64,000 nt of DNA from Ilumatobacter fluminis. Lineage in GTDB: Bacteria; Actinomycetota; Acidimicrobiia; Acidimicrobiales; Ilumatobacteraceae. Numbering within the stretch: position 1 is the stretch's first letter; the number at the start of each line of letters is the position of its first letter. A program made the position numbers and the translations under genes. Positions 50,689 to 59,181 of this stretch are shown here, in pieces. The stretch is from NCBI RefSeq assembly GCF_004364865.1, contig NZ_SOAU01000001.1, positions 3,628,001 through 3,692,000 of the forward strand, given 5' to 3'. The notes under the pieces were generated by a model. The model was not told the origin of the DNA and made no database searches. It was given only the letters and a program-made list of their open reading frames with translations.

Positions 50689-52723
50689 CGGCGACCTCCT
50701 TCGGATCGGACTGACCCGACTCGTCATCGGCAGGCGCGTCGAGTTCGGCGTCGTCGGTCGGGATCGGGGACGACACCGGATCGATCGGTCGGCGGCGCCG
50801 GCCGGGGAAGGCGGCGAGGATCGTGCCGACCGCCATCATCACGCCACCGATCCACAACCAGATGATGAGCGGCTTCGAGAAGACCTCGAGGCGCACCTCG
50901 GTCGCACCAGGCTGCGGCGCCTGTGTGCCGGCGATGGTCAGGTAGACGTCGTTGGTCAGGCTGGTGGCGACGCTCGGGGTGCCGATCGACTGCCCCATGT
51001 TGAGGTACGTCGTGATCGCCGGGCCGCGCTCGACCCCGTCGACGAGCACGTTGGCGACGATCGCATCGGCACGGGCGTCGGTCTCGGCGACCACCTCGAC
51101 CAACTCGAAGGTGTGACCGTTCCACTCGACTTCCTCGCCTTGGGTGAGCAAGAGGTCGGTCGAACTCGTGTAGGCGTTCGAGGCGACGATCGCGACCGCG
51201 ATCATGATCACGCCGAGGTGGACGATCATCCCGCCGTTGGCGCGGCCCACGAGGCCCCGCCATCCCTGGCGTCGGGTGGCCAACACGATCTGGCGCATGG
51301 CGGCGCCACCGGCGAAACCGCCAAGACCGAATCCGATCAGCGGCCAGAGACCGTCGGCGCCGGCGGCCAGCGCGACGACGATCGCGCCGACCCCGCACCA
51401 CGCCGGCCAGAACAAGCGCTCGCGGAGCAGTTCGCCGGATGCCTTGCGCCACGGCAGCACCGGGGCCACGGCCATCAGGAAGAGCAGGGCGATCCCGATC
51501 GGGATCGACAACCGGTCGAAGTAGGGGGCGCCGACGACGGTGCGACGGTCCTGCAACGCCTCGACGATGAGCGGGAACACCGTCCCGAGCAGCACGATGA
51601 AGGCGAACACCGAGAAGATCACGTTGTTGGCGAGGAACGCACCTTCACGCGACACCGGCGAGTCCATGACGCCGGGCGCCCGGAGACGATCGCCGCGCCA
51701 GGCGATCAGGCCGAGCGACACGACCACGACCACGGCGAAGAATCCGAGGAAGTAGCCGTCGACCTGGCCGGCGGCGAAGGCGTGAACGCTGTTGATGACG
51801 CCGGAACGGGTGAGGAACGTGCCGAGGATCGTCAGCGCGAAGGTCGCGATCAGCAGGCTCAGGTTCCAGACCCGCAACATGCCACGGCGCTGCTGCACGA
51901 GCACCGAGTGGATGTAGGCGGTGCCGGTCAGCCACGGCAGCAACGACGCGTTCTCGACCGGGTCCCAGGCCCAGACGCCACCCCAGCCGAGCACCTCGTA
52001 GCTCCACCAACCACCGAGCAGGATGCCGATCGTGAGGCAGCCCCAGGCAAAGAGCGCCCATCGACGGGTCTCCATGAGCCAGCCCTCGCCGACCCGGCCC
52101 GTGATCAGCGCGGCGATCGCGAACGCGAACGGTACCGAGAAACCGACGTAGCCGAGGTAGAGGATCGGCGGGTGGAACAGGACGAGGATGTGATCCTGGA
52201 GCAACGGGTTCGGGCCGGGGCCGTCTTGGCCGACGGGCCAGGGCGGGCCGGCGGCGAACGGGTTGGCGGGGCCGAACGCCACGATCGCGAAGAACGTGCA
52301 GATCACGAACATGACGACCATCGCCCACCCGACGAGTTCGTCGTCGAACCGGTCGCGGAAGCGCCACGCCATCGCGGCGGTGAACCCGGCGAGCACCAGC
52401 ACCCACAGCAGGATCGAGCCCTCGAGGGCGCTCCACATCGCGGCGACGTTGTAGATGCCCGGCGTGTTGTACGAGCCGACCTGCTGGACGAACGCGAGCG
52501 AGAAGTCGCGCACCTCGAGCGCCCGCTGCATCGCCACCGTCGACACGAGCGCCCCGGCGAGGATCAGCCACGCGTAGACCGGGGTCTGGCGCAACCCGAC
52601 CCGGTTGCCGGTGCGGATCGCGAACCCGGTCGACAGTGCGCCGACGAGCGACGCGCCGAGCACCAGGAGCAGACCGGCGTGGCCGAGCGCACCGTTGAAG
52701 CTGACCGCGAGCATGGTGGTCAT
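50681..52723 (-). CDS. ccmF: Haem lyase subunit CcmF
   Basis: 680 residues from ATG 52723. About 15 membrane helices with the tryptophan-rich haem-binding motif GWWSYEVLGWGGVWAWDP around 240-260, plus conserved His in the HILVLFHPP and IHSV loops. Core of the CcmFGHI complex that attaches haem to apocytochrome c. Starts 1 nt within the ccmE stop (TGATG). The C-terminal 40 residues are acidic and not conserved. Confidence 0.96.
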   Translation of the reverse strand: MTTMLAVSFNGALGHAGLLLVLGASLVGALSTGFAIRTGNRVGLRQTPVYAWLILAGALVSTVAMQRALEVRDFSLAFVQQVGSYNTPGIYNVAAMWSALEGSILLWVLVLAGFTAAMAWRFRDRFDDELVGWAMVVMFVICTFFAIVAFGPANPFAAGPPWPVGQDGPGPNPLLQDHILVLFHPPILYLGYVGFSVPFAFAIAALITGRVGEGWLMETRRWALFAWGCLTIGILLGGWWSYEVLGWGGVWAWDPVENASLLPWLTGTAYIHSVLVQQRRGMLRVWNLSLLIATFALTILGTFLTRSGVINSVHAFAAGQVDGYFLGFFAVVVVVSLGLIAWRGDRLRAPGVMDSPVSREGAFLANNVIFSVFAFIVLLGTVFPLIVEALQDRRTVVGAPYFDRLSIPIGIALLFLMAVAPVLPWRKASGELLRERLFWPAWCGVGAIVVALAAGADGLWPLIGFGLGGFAGGAAMRQIVLATRRQGWRGLVGRANGGMIVHLGVIMIAVAIVASNAYTSSTDLLLTQGEEVEWNGHTFELVEVVAETDARADAIVANVLVDGVERGPAITTYLNMGQSIGTPSVATSLTNDVYLTIAGTQAPQPGATEVRLEVFSKPLIIWLWIGGVMMAVGTILAAFPGRRRRPIDPVSSPIPTDDAELDAPADDESGQSDPKEVAGV

Positions 52724-53211
52724 CAGGTCGCGCAGTCGACGGCGAGGTCGTCGGCTTCGTCGAGCCGCTCGTCGTTGACCGAGACGTACTCGTCGGAGTG
52801 CTTGACCTCGACGCGGTCACCGAGGAACGTGGTGCCGGCCTCGTCGAAGGTGCCGTGCACGACGACGGGGATGCACTCCTTGAAGATGCCGCCCGGGTCG
52901 CCGTCGTAGTAGACGGCGACGGTCGCCTCGTTGAACGAGATGTCGAAGTTGGTGTCGCCACCCGCCGACTCGACCGAGCCCTTGTCGACGACACCCTGGA
53001 TGCGGAGCCGGCTGTCGGTGTCGCACCCCGACCGCTCGCCGATCTCGTCGACGTTGCAGTAGTAGTCGATCGCCGAGCGGAGGAACTGGGTGACGATCAC
53101 GCCGCCGGCGACGAGCACCGCGGCGATCAGCACCATCGGGAGCCACTTGCGTCGCGGCTTGGCGGTCGGGCCGGCGCCGTCGGGCTGGGTGCGGGGGGTG
53201 AGGTCGGTCAC
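52723..53211 (-). CDS. ccmE: Haem chaperone CcmE
   Basis: 162 residues from GTG 53211. N-terminal anchor helix (about 24-42), beta-barrel OB fold (RLRIQGVVDKGSV; ATVAVYYDG), and the haem-attachment motif KHSDEY with His138 and Tyr142 in the canonical H-x3-Y spacing. Carries haem covalently from CcmC to CcmF. An insert of about 15 residues with two Cys (YYCNVDEIGERSGCD) between the anchor and the barrel is unusual. Confidence 0.92.
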   Translation of the reverse strand: MTDLTPRTQPDGAGPTAKPRRKWLPMVLIAAVLVAGGVIVTQFLRSAIDYYCNVDEIGERSGCDTDSRLRIQGVVDKGSVESAGGDTNFDISFNEATVAVYYDGDPGGIFKECIPVVVHGTFDEAGTTFLGDRVEVKHSDEYVSVNDERLDEADDLAVDCAT

Positions 53212-53212
53212 G

Positions 53213-53368
53213 TCAGGTCCAGTACTTCTGGTCGTCGTCGACCTGGTCGGCGAGACGTCGGCCCTGGCGGAGCACTCGCCACGTGAAACCGCCGATCACG
53301 GCGAACGTGATCGCATAGCTCCCGAGGATCTCGAAGGCGTTCTCCATTCCGATCAAGACGGCGATCAT
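53213..53368 (-). CDS. ccmD: CcmD-like small membrane protein
   Basis: 51 residues from ATG 53368 with AAGGAG upstream. One membrane helix (about 11-28, EILGSYAITFAVIGGFTWRV) then a charged cytoplasmic tail RQGRRLADQVDDDQKYW, as in CcmD, which helps release holo-CcmE from the CcmABC complex. Lies between ccmC and ccmE with end overlaps, in the usual place. Confidence 0.85.
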   Translation of the reverse strand: MIAVLIGMENAFEILGSYAITFAVIGGFTWRVLRQGRRLADQVDDDQKYWT

Positions 53369-54135
53369 GACGATGCTCCTTCGGCGCGGCGGTCGGCGAG
53401 GGCCTGGTCGAGCCCGACGTCGTCGAGCAGATCGGCCATCGCCATCGAACGGGTTCGGTGCAGCAACAGCCACACGTACAGCAGCGTGAACGCGATCACG
53501 CCGACGAACAGCGAGAACAGCATCAGCCCGTCGATGCTGACGTCGCCGTCGGTGTCGAGCACCGACGGTTCCTGGTGCAGGCTGTTCCACAGCCGGACCG
53601 ACCAGTGCACGAGCGGGATCTCGAGCACGACGAGCAGGCCGACGATCGCGCTGCGCTTGGCTCGCTGCTGGTGCGAACCGCCGAGGCTCCGCACCGCGAG
53701 ATAGCCGATCGTGCTGATGAACAGCAGGGCGAACGAGGTGAGCCGGGCGTCCCAAGCCCAGTAGACGCCCCACGTGATCTTGCCCCACAACATGCCCGAC
53801 ACCAGGGTGAGGGCCATGAAGACGACGGCGATCTCGGCGCTGGCACCGGCCCAGCGGTCGAAGCCGAGCGAGTGCTTCTTCGTGAAGAGGTACAGCGCCG
53901 AGCAGAGCGCCGTCACGCCGAGGGCCACGTACGCGACCCAGACGGTGGGCACGTGGACGTACATGATGCGGACCGCTTCGTCCTGGTCGCGGTCGGCGGG
54001 CGAGAACCCGAGTCCGAACGCCACCAGCCAGGCGAGCATCACGATCGTGGCGATGCCCAGCGCTCGCGTGGCCGTCGTGCCGGTGCCGCGGGTTCTCGAG
54101 GCCGTCGTGTCGGTGGCGGGGGTCGTGGTCGTCAT
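53365..54135 (-). CDS. ccmC: Haem transfer membrane protein CcmC
   Basis: 256 residues from ATG 54135. Six membrane helices; conserved His in YVHVPTVW; WWD-type motif WGVYWAWDARLTS; second His in VHWSVRLWNSLHQ. CcmC loads haem onto CcmE at the outer face. A Thr-rich N-terminus of about 25 residues precedes the first helix. The start is 11 bp after ccmB. Confidence 0.95.
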   Translation of the reverse strand: MTTTTPATDTTASRTRGTGTTATRALGIATIVMLAWLVAFGLGFSPADRDQDEAVRIMYVHVPTVWVAYVALGVTALCSALYLFTKKHSLGFDRWAGASAEIAVVFMALTLVSGMLWGKITWGVYWAWDARLTSFALLFISTIGYLAVRSLGGSHQQRAKRSAIVGLLVVLEIPLVHWSVRLWNSLHQEPSVLDTDGDVSIDGLMLFSLFVGVIAFTLLYVWLLLHRTRSMAMADLLDDVGLDQALADRRAEGASS

Positions 54136-54146
54136 CGCATCTCGTC

Positions 54147-54863
54147 TCAGGTCGCTTCGTCGATCAGGGGTCCGAACGCCAGTGCGCCTCCGACGCCGAA
54201 GGCGATGGCGAACACGGTGAGCAGGCCGATCCACGGCCAGCCCTCCGAGAGCGCCACCCCGCCGGTGCCGAGCGCCGATTCGACCGCTCGCGTCGCCCCG
54301 ATCAGGACGGGCGCCACCACGGGGAGCACCAGCAGCGGGAGCAATGTCTCGCGTCCGCTGAACCCGGCGGTGAGGCCGCCGTACAGCGTACCGACGCAAG
54401 CGAGTCCACACGTCGCGACGACCAAGGTCACCACGAGCAGGACGAGGCCGCCGGCGGGCACGTCGGCGCCGTAGAGCAGCACGGCGGCGCCGAGCAGGAT
54501 CACGTCGAGCACGGCGAGTTGGACGGCGAGCGCCGCCGACTTGCCCCAGAAGATGGCGACGGGGTCGACCCCGGCCACCCGCAGCGCGTCGAGTGCACCG
54601 TCGTCGGCCTCGATGGCGAACGCCCGCTGCACGAGCAGGAGCAGGCTGAACAGGGCGGCGAGCCAGACGAGCCCCGGCGCGACGAGTTCGAGCAGGGGGA
54701 CGAAACCGTCCTCGGTGCGTGCCGACTTGGCGTCGAGCGCGAACGCGAAGATCACCATCGTCACCCCCGCGAACGGGATGACCTGGTTCGTGAGCACCTT
54801 GCTGCGACGCTCGATCCGGAGGTCCTTGGCGGCGACGAGACGGGCGATCGACCAGCGGCTCAT
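54147..54863 (-). CDS. ccmB: ABC-type haem exporter permease CcmB
   Basis: 238 residues from ATG 54863, overlapping ccmA by 4 nt (ATGA). N-terminal cytoplasmic segment AARLVAAKDLRIERRSKVL, then six membrane helices including ALRVAGVDPVAIFWGKSAA after helix 2, as in CcmB. With CcmA it powers release of haem-CcmE from CcmC. Confidence 0.94.
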   Translation of the reverse strand: MSRWSIARLVAAKDLRIERRSKVLTNQVIPFAGVTMVIFAFALDAKSARTEDGFVPLLELVAPGLVWLAALFSLLLLVQRAFAIEADDGALDALRVAGVDPVAIFWGKSAALAVQLAVLDVILLGAAVLLYGADVPAGGLVLLVVTLVVATCGLACVGTLYGGLTAGFSGRETLLPLLVLPVVAPVLIGATRAVESALGTGGVALSEGWPWIGLLTVFAIAFGVGGALAFGPLIDEAT

Positions 54864-55510
54864 GCGGCCACCTGCCCGCCGACGACATCGACCTGGCGAG
54901 TGGCGAGGGCGGCAGCGCGCTCGAGTTCGTGGCTCGACACCACGATCGTGGCGCCGGCCGCGGCGGCCTCTCGAAGCGTCGCGTCGAGTTCGTCCCGGCC
55001 TGCTGCGTCGAGGCCGGCGTGCGGCTCGTCGAGCAGCCAGAGTTCGGCGCGGCGGGCGACCAGACACGCCAGGGCCGTGCGTCGCTTCTGTCCGGCCGAC
55101 AGCCGGGCCACGCCGACGTCGGCCAGGCGACCTCGCACCCCGAGTCGTTCCATGGCGGCGTCGACCTCGTCGTCGGTGGCGCCGACGGTGGCACCCCAGA
55201 AGCGCACGTTCTGGGCGACGGTGAGGTCGCGGTACAGGCCGTTGTGGTGGCCGAGCAGCCCGACTCGCGGCCGGATCGCCACCTGGTGGCTGGCCAGGTC
55301 GAGGCCGAACACGCGCCCCTCACCGCGTTCGAGCGGGAGCAGTCCTGCGCACAGCCGCAGCAAGCTCGTCTTGCCGGCGCCGTTCGGGCCGTGCAGCAGG
55401 ACGATCTCACCCCGGTCGACCGTCAGGGTCGCGCCGGCGAGGACCGGGAAGCCACCGAGGACGGCGACGGCGTCGCGGAGCTCGACGACGGGCGAAGTGG
55501 GCGCGGACAT
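54860..55510 (-). CDS. ccmA: ABC transporter ATPase CcmA
   Basis: 216 residues from ATG 55510. Walker A HGPNGAGKTSLLRL, signature RLSAGQKRRTAL (Ala in place of the first Gly), Walker B LWLLDEPHAGLD, SSHE H-loop. LSAGQ is the usual CcmA form. First gene of the nine-gene operon ccmABCDEFGH-ccmI. Minus-strand TAGCGT lies 9 nt upstream of the start. Confidence 0.95.
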   Translation of the reverse strand: MSAPTSPVVELRDAVAVLGGFPVLAGATLTVDRGEIVLLHGPNGAGKTSLLRLCAGLLPLERGEGRVFGLDLASHQVAIRPRVGLLGHHNGLYRDLTVAQNVRFWGATVGATDDEVDAAMERLGVRGRLADVGVARLSAGQKRRTALACLVARRAELWLLDEPHAGLDAAGRDELDATLREAAAAGATIVVSSHELERAAALATRQVDVVGGQVAA

Positions 55511-55638
55511 GTCCCTGACACGCTATTCGGCCACCCTGATCACCGAGAACTGCCGACGGCGCCGTCGGACGGCGACTATCAGCGGATTCTCAGGTGTTCC
55601 GTCGGCGACGCTGACGGTGCTCGGACCCGACCGGCCAG

Positions 55639-55644
55639 TAACGT
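55639..55644 (+). promoter_or_regulatory. -10 TAACGT, leaderless-type promoter of sortase
   Basis: TAACGT ends 7 nt before GTG 55652. Confidence 0.5.
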
Positions 55645-55651
55645 GACGCAG

Positions 55652-57343
55652 GTGACGGACGACCTGCTCGGCAACGACACCGACGAATCCGACGTCGGCG
55701 CTGCGCCGACGGAGTCAGGCGACGACGCACGCCTCGACGAACGACCCGCCGATGACGAGCAGGCTGCCGACGAACGCGCCGACGATGCAACCACGTCCGC
55801 ATCGCCGACCGCGACGTCGGCCTGGGGCCGCTGGCGCGATGGGCGCCGCAACCGGGTGAGCAAGTGGGACCGTCCCCCCGACCCGAAGGACTGGCGGTTC
55901 TTCGTCGGCACCCTCGGCAAGGTCCTGATCGCCACCGGCATCTTGATGTTCGGCTTCGTGGCGTACCAGCTGTGGGGCACCGGCATCGAGACCGCCCGGG
56001 CGCAGAACGCGCTCGAAGACACCTTCGAGGCCGCGGTCGCGGCCAACCAGGCCGCCGACGACGAGGACGACGAGGCCGAGAGCGACGATCCGGTCGTCAC
56101 GACACCGATCGACGACGAGGCCGACGACATCGACGATGCCGACGAGTCGGCCGACGAGCCCGAACCGGCCGACGGTGTGGGCGGCGGAACGCCGAGCGAG
56201 GTCGTCCCCGGCGGTGTCGACCTCTCCGACGAAGCGGTCGTGCAGAACGTGCCGATCGTCCCGCCGGGCGACGCGATCGCGAAGATGGAGATCCCCCGGA
56301 TCGGGATCGACGACCTGTTCGTCGTCCAGGGTGTCAAGCTCGACGACCTCAAGAAGGGGCCCGGCCACTACCCCGACACCCCGCTCCCCGGCCAGCTCGG
56401 CAATGCGTCGATCGCCGGGCACCGCACCACCTACGGCGCCCCGTTCTTCGACGTCGACCAACTCCAGGCGGGCGATGAGATCATCGTCACGATGATCACC
56501 GGCGACCAGTTCGTCTACAGCGTCACCGGCTCGCAGGTGGTCACCGCTGCCGACTCGTGGGTGATCGGCACCCGCGATCCCAACGTCGCCGAGCTCACCC
56601 TCACGACCTGCCATCCGAAGTACACCGCACGCGACCGGCTCGTCATCCACAGTGTGCTCGTGCCCGAGAAGTCGGCCCAGGTCGGCCAGGCCGAGTTCTG
56701 GGACGCCGGCACCCGCGAGGTCGTCGTCGAGGCGGACGACGACGAGGATGTCGATGCTGGTGACGTCGATGCTGGTGACGTCGATGGCGGCGACGAGTCG
56801 GCCGATGCCGACCGCCCCGCCGGCGACGACCCCACATTCGACACCGGCGGCGACGACCCGACGTTCGACGGCGACGAGGAGACGGTCGACGGCGACGGCG
56901 CGACGGGTGCCAAGTCCCAAGACGACGAGAGCGATGATCGCACCGACGCCGTCTTCCTCGATCCGACCCCCGACTCCGACGACGATGCCGCCGATGCGGA
57001 GTCCCCCGTCGCTGCCGACGAGTCGGAGAGCGACGCCGACGACGAGGCCGAGACGGCGGCTGCCGACGTCGAGTCGGAGAGCGACGCCGAACCGGTCGCC
57101 GTGGTCGACCCCGACGACGCCGAGATCGACGCCTTCAGCGAGGGCTGGTTCGACGACGACGAGGCCTGGCCACAGATCGCCCTGTGGGGATCGATCCTGA
57201 CGATCATCTCACTGCTCGCCTATCAGCTGAGCAAGAAGACGCGCCACGACTCGATCGGGTTCATGGTCGGCATCTTCCCGTTCCTGATCGCCCTCTACTT
57301 CTTCTTCCAGAACGTCAACCGGCTGCTGCCCCCGGGCCTCTGA
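55652..57343 (+). CDS. Class E sortase with long acidic tail and two C-terminal membrane helices
   Basis: 563 residues from GTG 55652. Cytoplasmic acidic N-terminus (1-75), membrane helix (about 84-108), Asp/Glu-rich spacer, then the sortase core (200-345) with catalytic His257 in AGHRTTYG, Cys320 in TLTTCHPKY and Arg329 in TARDRLV. The TLTTC motif marks class E, which anchors LAXTG-type proteins in high-GC Gram-positives. From 355 to 500 is a very acidic low-complexity region with a 15-bp tandem repeat in its DNA, then two helices (about 507-525, 535-553). Ordinary class E sortases lack this second membrane anchor. No substrate gene is adjacent. Confidence 0.92.
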   Translation: MTDDLLGNDTDESDVGAAPTESGDDARLDERPADDEQAADERADDATTSASPTATSAWGRWRDGRRNRVSKWDRPPDPKDWRFFVGTLGKVLIATGILMFGFVAYQLWGTGIETARAQNALEDTFEAAVAANQAADDEDDEAESDDPVVTTPIDDEADDIDDADESADEPEPADGVGGGTPSEVVPGGVDLSDEAVVQNVPIVPPGDAIAKMEIPRIGIDDLFVVQGVKLDDLKKGPGHYPDTPLPGQLGNASIAGHRTTYGAPFFDVDQLQAGDEIIVTMITGDQFVYSVTGSQVVTAADSWVIGTRDPNVAELTLTTCHPKYTARDRLVIHSVLVPEKSAQVGQAEFWDAGTREVVVEADDDEDVDAGDVDAGDVDGGDESADADRPAGDDPTFDTGGDDPTFDGDEETVDGDGATGAKSQDDESDDRTDAVFLDPTPDSDDDAADAESPVAADESESDADDEAETAAADVESESDAEPVAVVDPDDAEIDAFSEGWFDDDEAWPQIALWGSILTIISLLAYQLSKKTRHDSIGFMVGIFPFLIALYFFFQNVNRLLPPGL

Positions 57344-57352
57344 GCCACGGGC

Positions 57353-57435
57353 GTCGGATGATGTCAGACATCATCCGACGGACCCAGGTAGCCGGACGCC
57401 GGCAGCTGGTCGGATGATGTCTGACATCATCCGAC
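57353..57435. repeat. Inverted pair of 27-nt palindromes (GTCGGATGATGTC type)
   Basis: Units 57353-57379 and 57409-57435, 29 nt apart, exact reverse complements. Differs from the 12401 type by A for T in both arms (GGATGATG for GGTTGATG), so all four quarter-arms carry the change. Between convergent sortase and DUF6886-like genes. Confidence 0.92.
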
Positions 57436-57445
57436 GGGTGCGGCG

Positions 57446-58042
57446 TCAGCGGCGGGCGTCGCGGATGCGGACGAAGCTGAAGGGCAGGCCGGACGCGAGC
57501 ACCTGGTCCATCAGGCGCCCGAGCTTCGGGGTGAACCGCAGTTCGACCTCGGCGTCGGCATGCAGCGCGAGCAGGTCGTCGAGCATCACGACCTCGTCGG
57601 GGTAGACCGCCTCGCCGGCGATGTACTGGCCGTCGGCGTCGGTCCACGGCGCGAAGCGACTGCCGTCGAACCGGTACTCGTACAGCCGGGCCGCCCGCAT
57701 CGGGTCGATCCAGATCGTCTCGGTCGCACAGATGCGCGACGCCTCGGTCTCGAACAACTCCGACAGCCGACCCTGCTGCTCGTCGTCGTACGCCCACACG
57801 CTGATGCGCGGGCAGTGTCGCGGGAACCAGTAGAGCGGCGCGTGCTCGGCGTCGATGGTCCACACCGCCGGCGGATGACTCGGGTTGGAGGGCGGTCGGT
57901 GCGGCGCGAACCGCTTGATCGACCCGTCCTCGCTGTAGTGGAACACGACGTCGGGCCGGCTGTGCGTCTTCGGCACCGCCGCTGCTCGTCGGACGAGCTC
58001 GTCGCGCTCCGCGTCGCTGATCACGTCGTGATTCTCGCGCAC
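57446..58042 (-). CDS. DUF6886-like protein
   Basis: 198 residues from GTG 58042; a GTG at 58024 is a possible later start. VFHYSEDGSIKRFAPHRPP, VWTIDAEHAPLYWFPRHCPR and YEYRFDGSRFAPW recall the DUF6886 family, small proteins with an RNA-ligase/ADP-ribosyltransferase-like look but no proven activity. No signal peptide. The start lies 15 bp after the enoyl-CoA hydratase stop, so the two may be co-transcribed. Confidence 0.75.
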   Translation of the reverse strand: MRENHDVISDAERDELVRRAAAVPKTHSRPDVVFHYSEDGSIKRFAPHRPPSNPSHPPAVWTIDAEHAPLYWFPRHCPRISVWAYDDEQQGRLSELFETEASRICATETIWIDPMRAARLYEYRFDGSRFAPWTDADGQYIAGEAVYPDEVVMLDDLLALHADAEVELRFTPKLGRLMDQVLASGLPFSFVRIRDARR

Positions 58043-58056
58043 GGTGAACGAAACCG

Positions 58057-58791
58057 CTACCGGCCGCGGAACACGGCCGGTCGCTTCTCGAGGAACGCCC
58101 GGCGCCCTTCGGCCGCATCCTCGCTCGCCCAGGCCGCGGCTTTCGCCGCCGCCGCATCGGCATCGTCGACCCGACCTGCGGCGATCGCCTCGAGTGCGAT
58201 CTTGTGCCCCGAGAGGCTGAGCGGCGCCAGCCGCGCCAACTCGCCGGCCCACGCCAGCGCATCGTCGAGATGACCGAGGCGGTGGATCGCCCCCATCGCA
58301 TGCAACCGTTCGCCCCGGTAGACCTCGGCGCCGACGAACATGCCCCTCGCGACCGAGGCTCCGAACTCGCGGGCGATCCGGTCGATCGTCCACTGCTCGA
58401 CGACGAGGCCGAGCTTGGCAGCCGGGATCCCGACGACCGAGCCCGGTGTCGACATGCGGAGGTCGGCGACCGCGACGAGTTGGGCGCCGGCGCCGAGCGC
58501 CGGCCCGTCGATCGACGCGACGACCGGGCACGCCATCTCCGTGAACCCCTGCAGCACACGCCGGAGATCGGCCGAGAAGACATCCTCGCGAACACCCTGC
58601 AGATCAGCACCGGCGCAGAAGGCGGGCGGCGCACCGGTCAGCACGACGACGCGGGCGTCGGCGTGTTGCCGCTGCGCGTCCACCAGCGCGAGCAGCGTCT
58701 CGTGGTCGACGGCGTTGCGTCGGTCGGGGCGATCGAGCGTGATCAACACCACGCCGTCGCCGATGTCGTCTCGCTGCTCGACCCGTACCAT
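58057..58791 (-). CDS. Enoyl-CoA hydratase/isomerase family protein
   Basis: 244 residues from ATG 58791. Crotonase fold: LDRPDRRNAVDHETL, oxyanion-hole residues in PPAFCAGADLQGV and SIDGPALGAGAQLVAVADLRM, then PAAKLGLV. The first catalytic Glu position reads Ala/Gly (ALGAGAQL), and the second VEQWTI region has no clear acid in the usual place, so it may not be a classical hydratase. Probably acts on an acyl-CoA. Minus-strand TAGTGT lies 7 nt before the ATG. Confidence 0.9.
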   Translation of the reverse strand: MVRVEQRDDIGDGVVLITLDRPDRRNAVDHETLLALVDAQRQHADARVVVLTGAPPAFCAGADLQGVREDVFSADLRRVLQGFTEMACPVVASIDGPALGAGAQLVAVADLRMSTPGSVVGIPAAKLGLVVEQWTIDRIAREFGASVARGMFVGAEVYRGERLHAMGAIHRLGHLDDALAWAGELARLAPLSLSGHKIALEAIAAGRVDDADAAAAKAAAWASEDAAEGRRAFLEKRPAVFRGR

Positions 58792-58798
58792 GTGGCGA

Positions 58799-58804
58799 AC
58801 ACTA
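58799..58804 (-). promoter_or_regulatory. -10 TAGTGT, leaderless-type promoter
   Basis: Minus-strand TAGTGT ends 7 nt before ATG 58791. Confidence 0.5.
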
Positions 58805-58863
58805 TGAGCAGCCGCCCGTCGACACCCGCATCGAACCCGATTCTCGGCTCGGTCGCCCCGTGA
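58804..58863 (+). CDS. Possible 19-codon upstream ORF coupled to membrane protein gene
   Basis: ATG 58804 opens MSSRPSTPASNPILGSVAP and stops at 58861-58863, overlapping the GTG start of the next gene (GTGA). It could be a leader peptide that couples translation. No ribosome site is evident, and it may be chance. Confidence 0.25.
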   Translation: MSSRPSTPASNPILGSVAP

Positions 58864-59123
58864 GCAATCGACACGACGACCCGGTGCGCCGCAAGCGGGC
58901 CCAGGTCGCCAAGTGGACGCTGATCGCCAACCGGGTCGGCTACCTGCTCCTGGCGCTGGCGATGGCACTGTTCGTGATCGCGTTCGCGTTCGGGTTCAGC
59001 CCGACGATGGCGTCGCTGATCATAGGGTCGCTCGTCGTGTCGTTCATCCTGTTGGCACCGAGCATCGTGCTCGGCTATGCCGTCAAGGCCGCCGAACGCG
59101 ACGATGTCGAACGCGGACTGTGA
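58860..59123 (+). CDS. Small membrane protein, unknown function
   Basis: 87 residues from GTG 58860. Basic N-terminus (RRKRAQVAKWTLIANR), two membrane helices (about 27-45 and 50-75) and a charged tail KAAERDDVERGL. Conserved-looking small actinobacterial protein; no family recognised. Divergent from the enoyl-CoA hydratase gene and 58 bp before a TetR regulator gene. Confidence 0.7.
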   Translation: MSNRHDDPVRRKRAQVAKWTLIANRVGYLLLALAMALFVIAFAFGFSPTMASLIIGSLVVSFILLAPSIVLGYAVKAAERDDVERGL

Positions 59124-59163
59124 GATGCCGCCGTACGGAGCCGTCCGCTGTGACGACCGATCG

Positions 59164-59179
59164 GTTACCCTTCGGTAAC
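59164..59179. promoter_or_regulatory. Inverted repeat upstream of TetR gene, likely operator
   Basis: GTTACCCTTCGGTAAC: 6-bp arms around CTTC, 2 bp before the ATG at 59182. It includes a TACCCT -10 candidate (59166-59171). Position suggests autoregulation. Confidence 0.5.
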
Positions 59180-59181
59180 TC

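Noticed and set aside
50369-52909. Plus-strand open frame of over 800 codons opposite ccmF and ccmG
   Set aside because: Shadow frame: extremely His/Arg/Asp-rich, whereas the minus strand encodes textbook Ccm proteins.
54929-55651. In-frame extension of the sortase upstream through the ccmA region
   Set aside because: It runs antisense through ccmA; the leaderless promoter at 55639 and the protein start at 55652 explain the gene.
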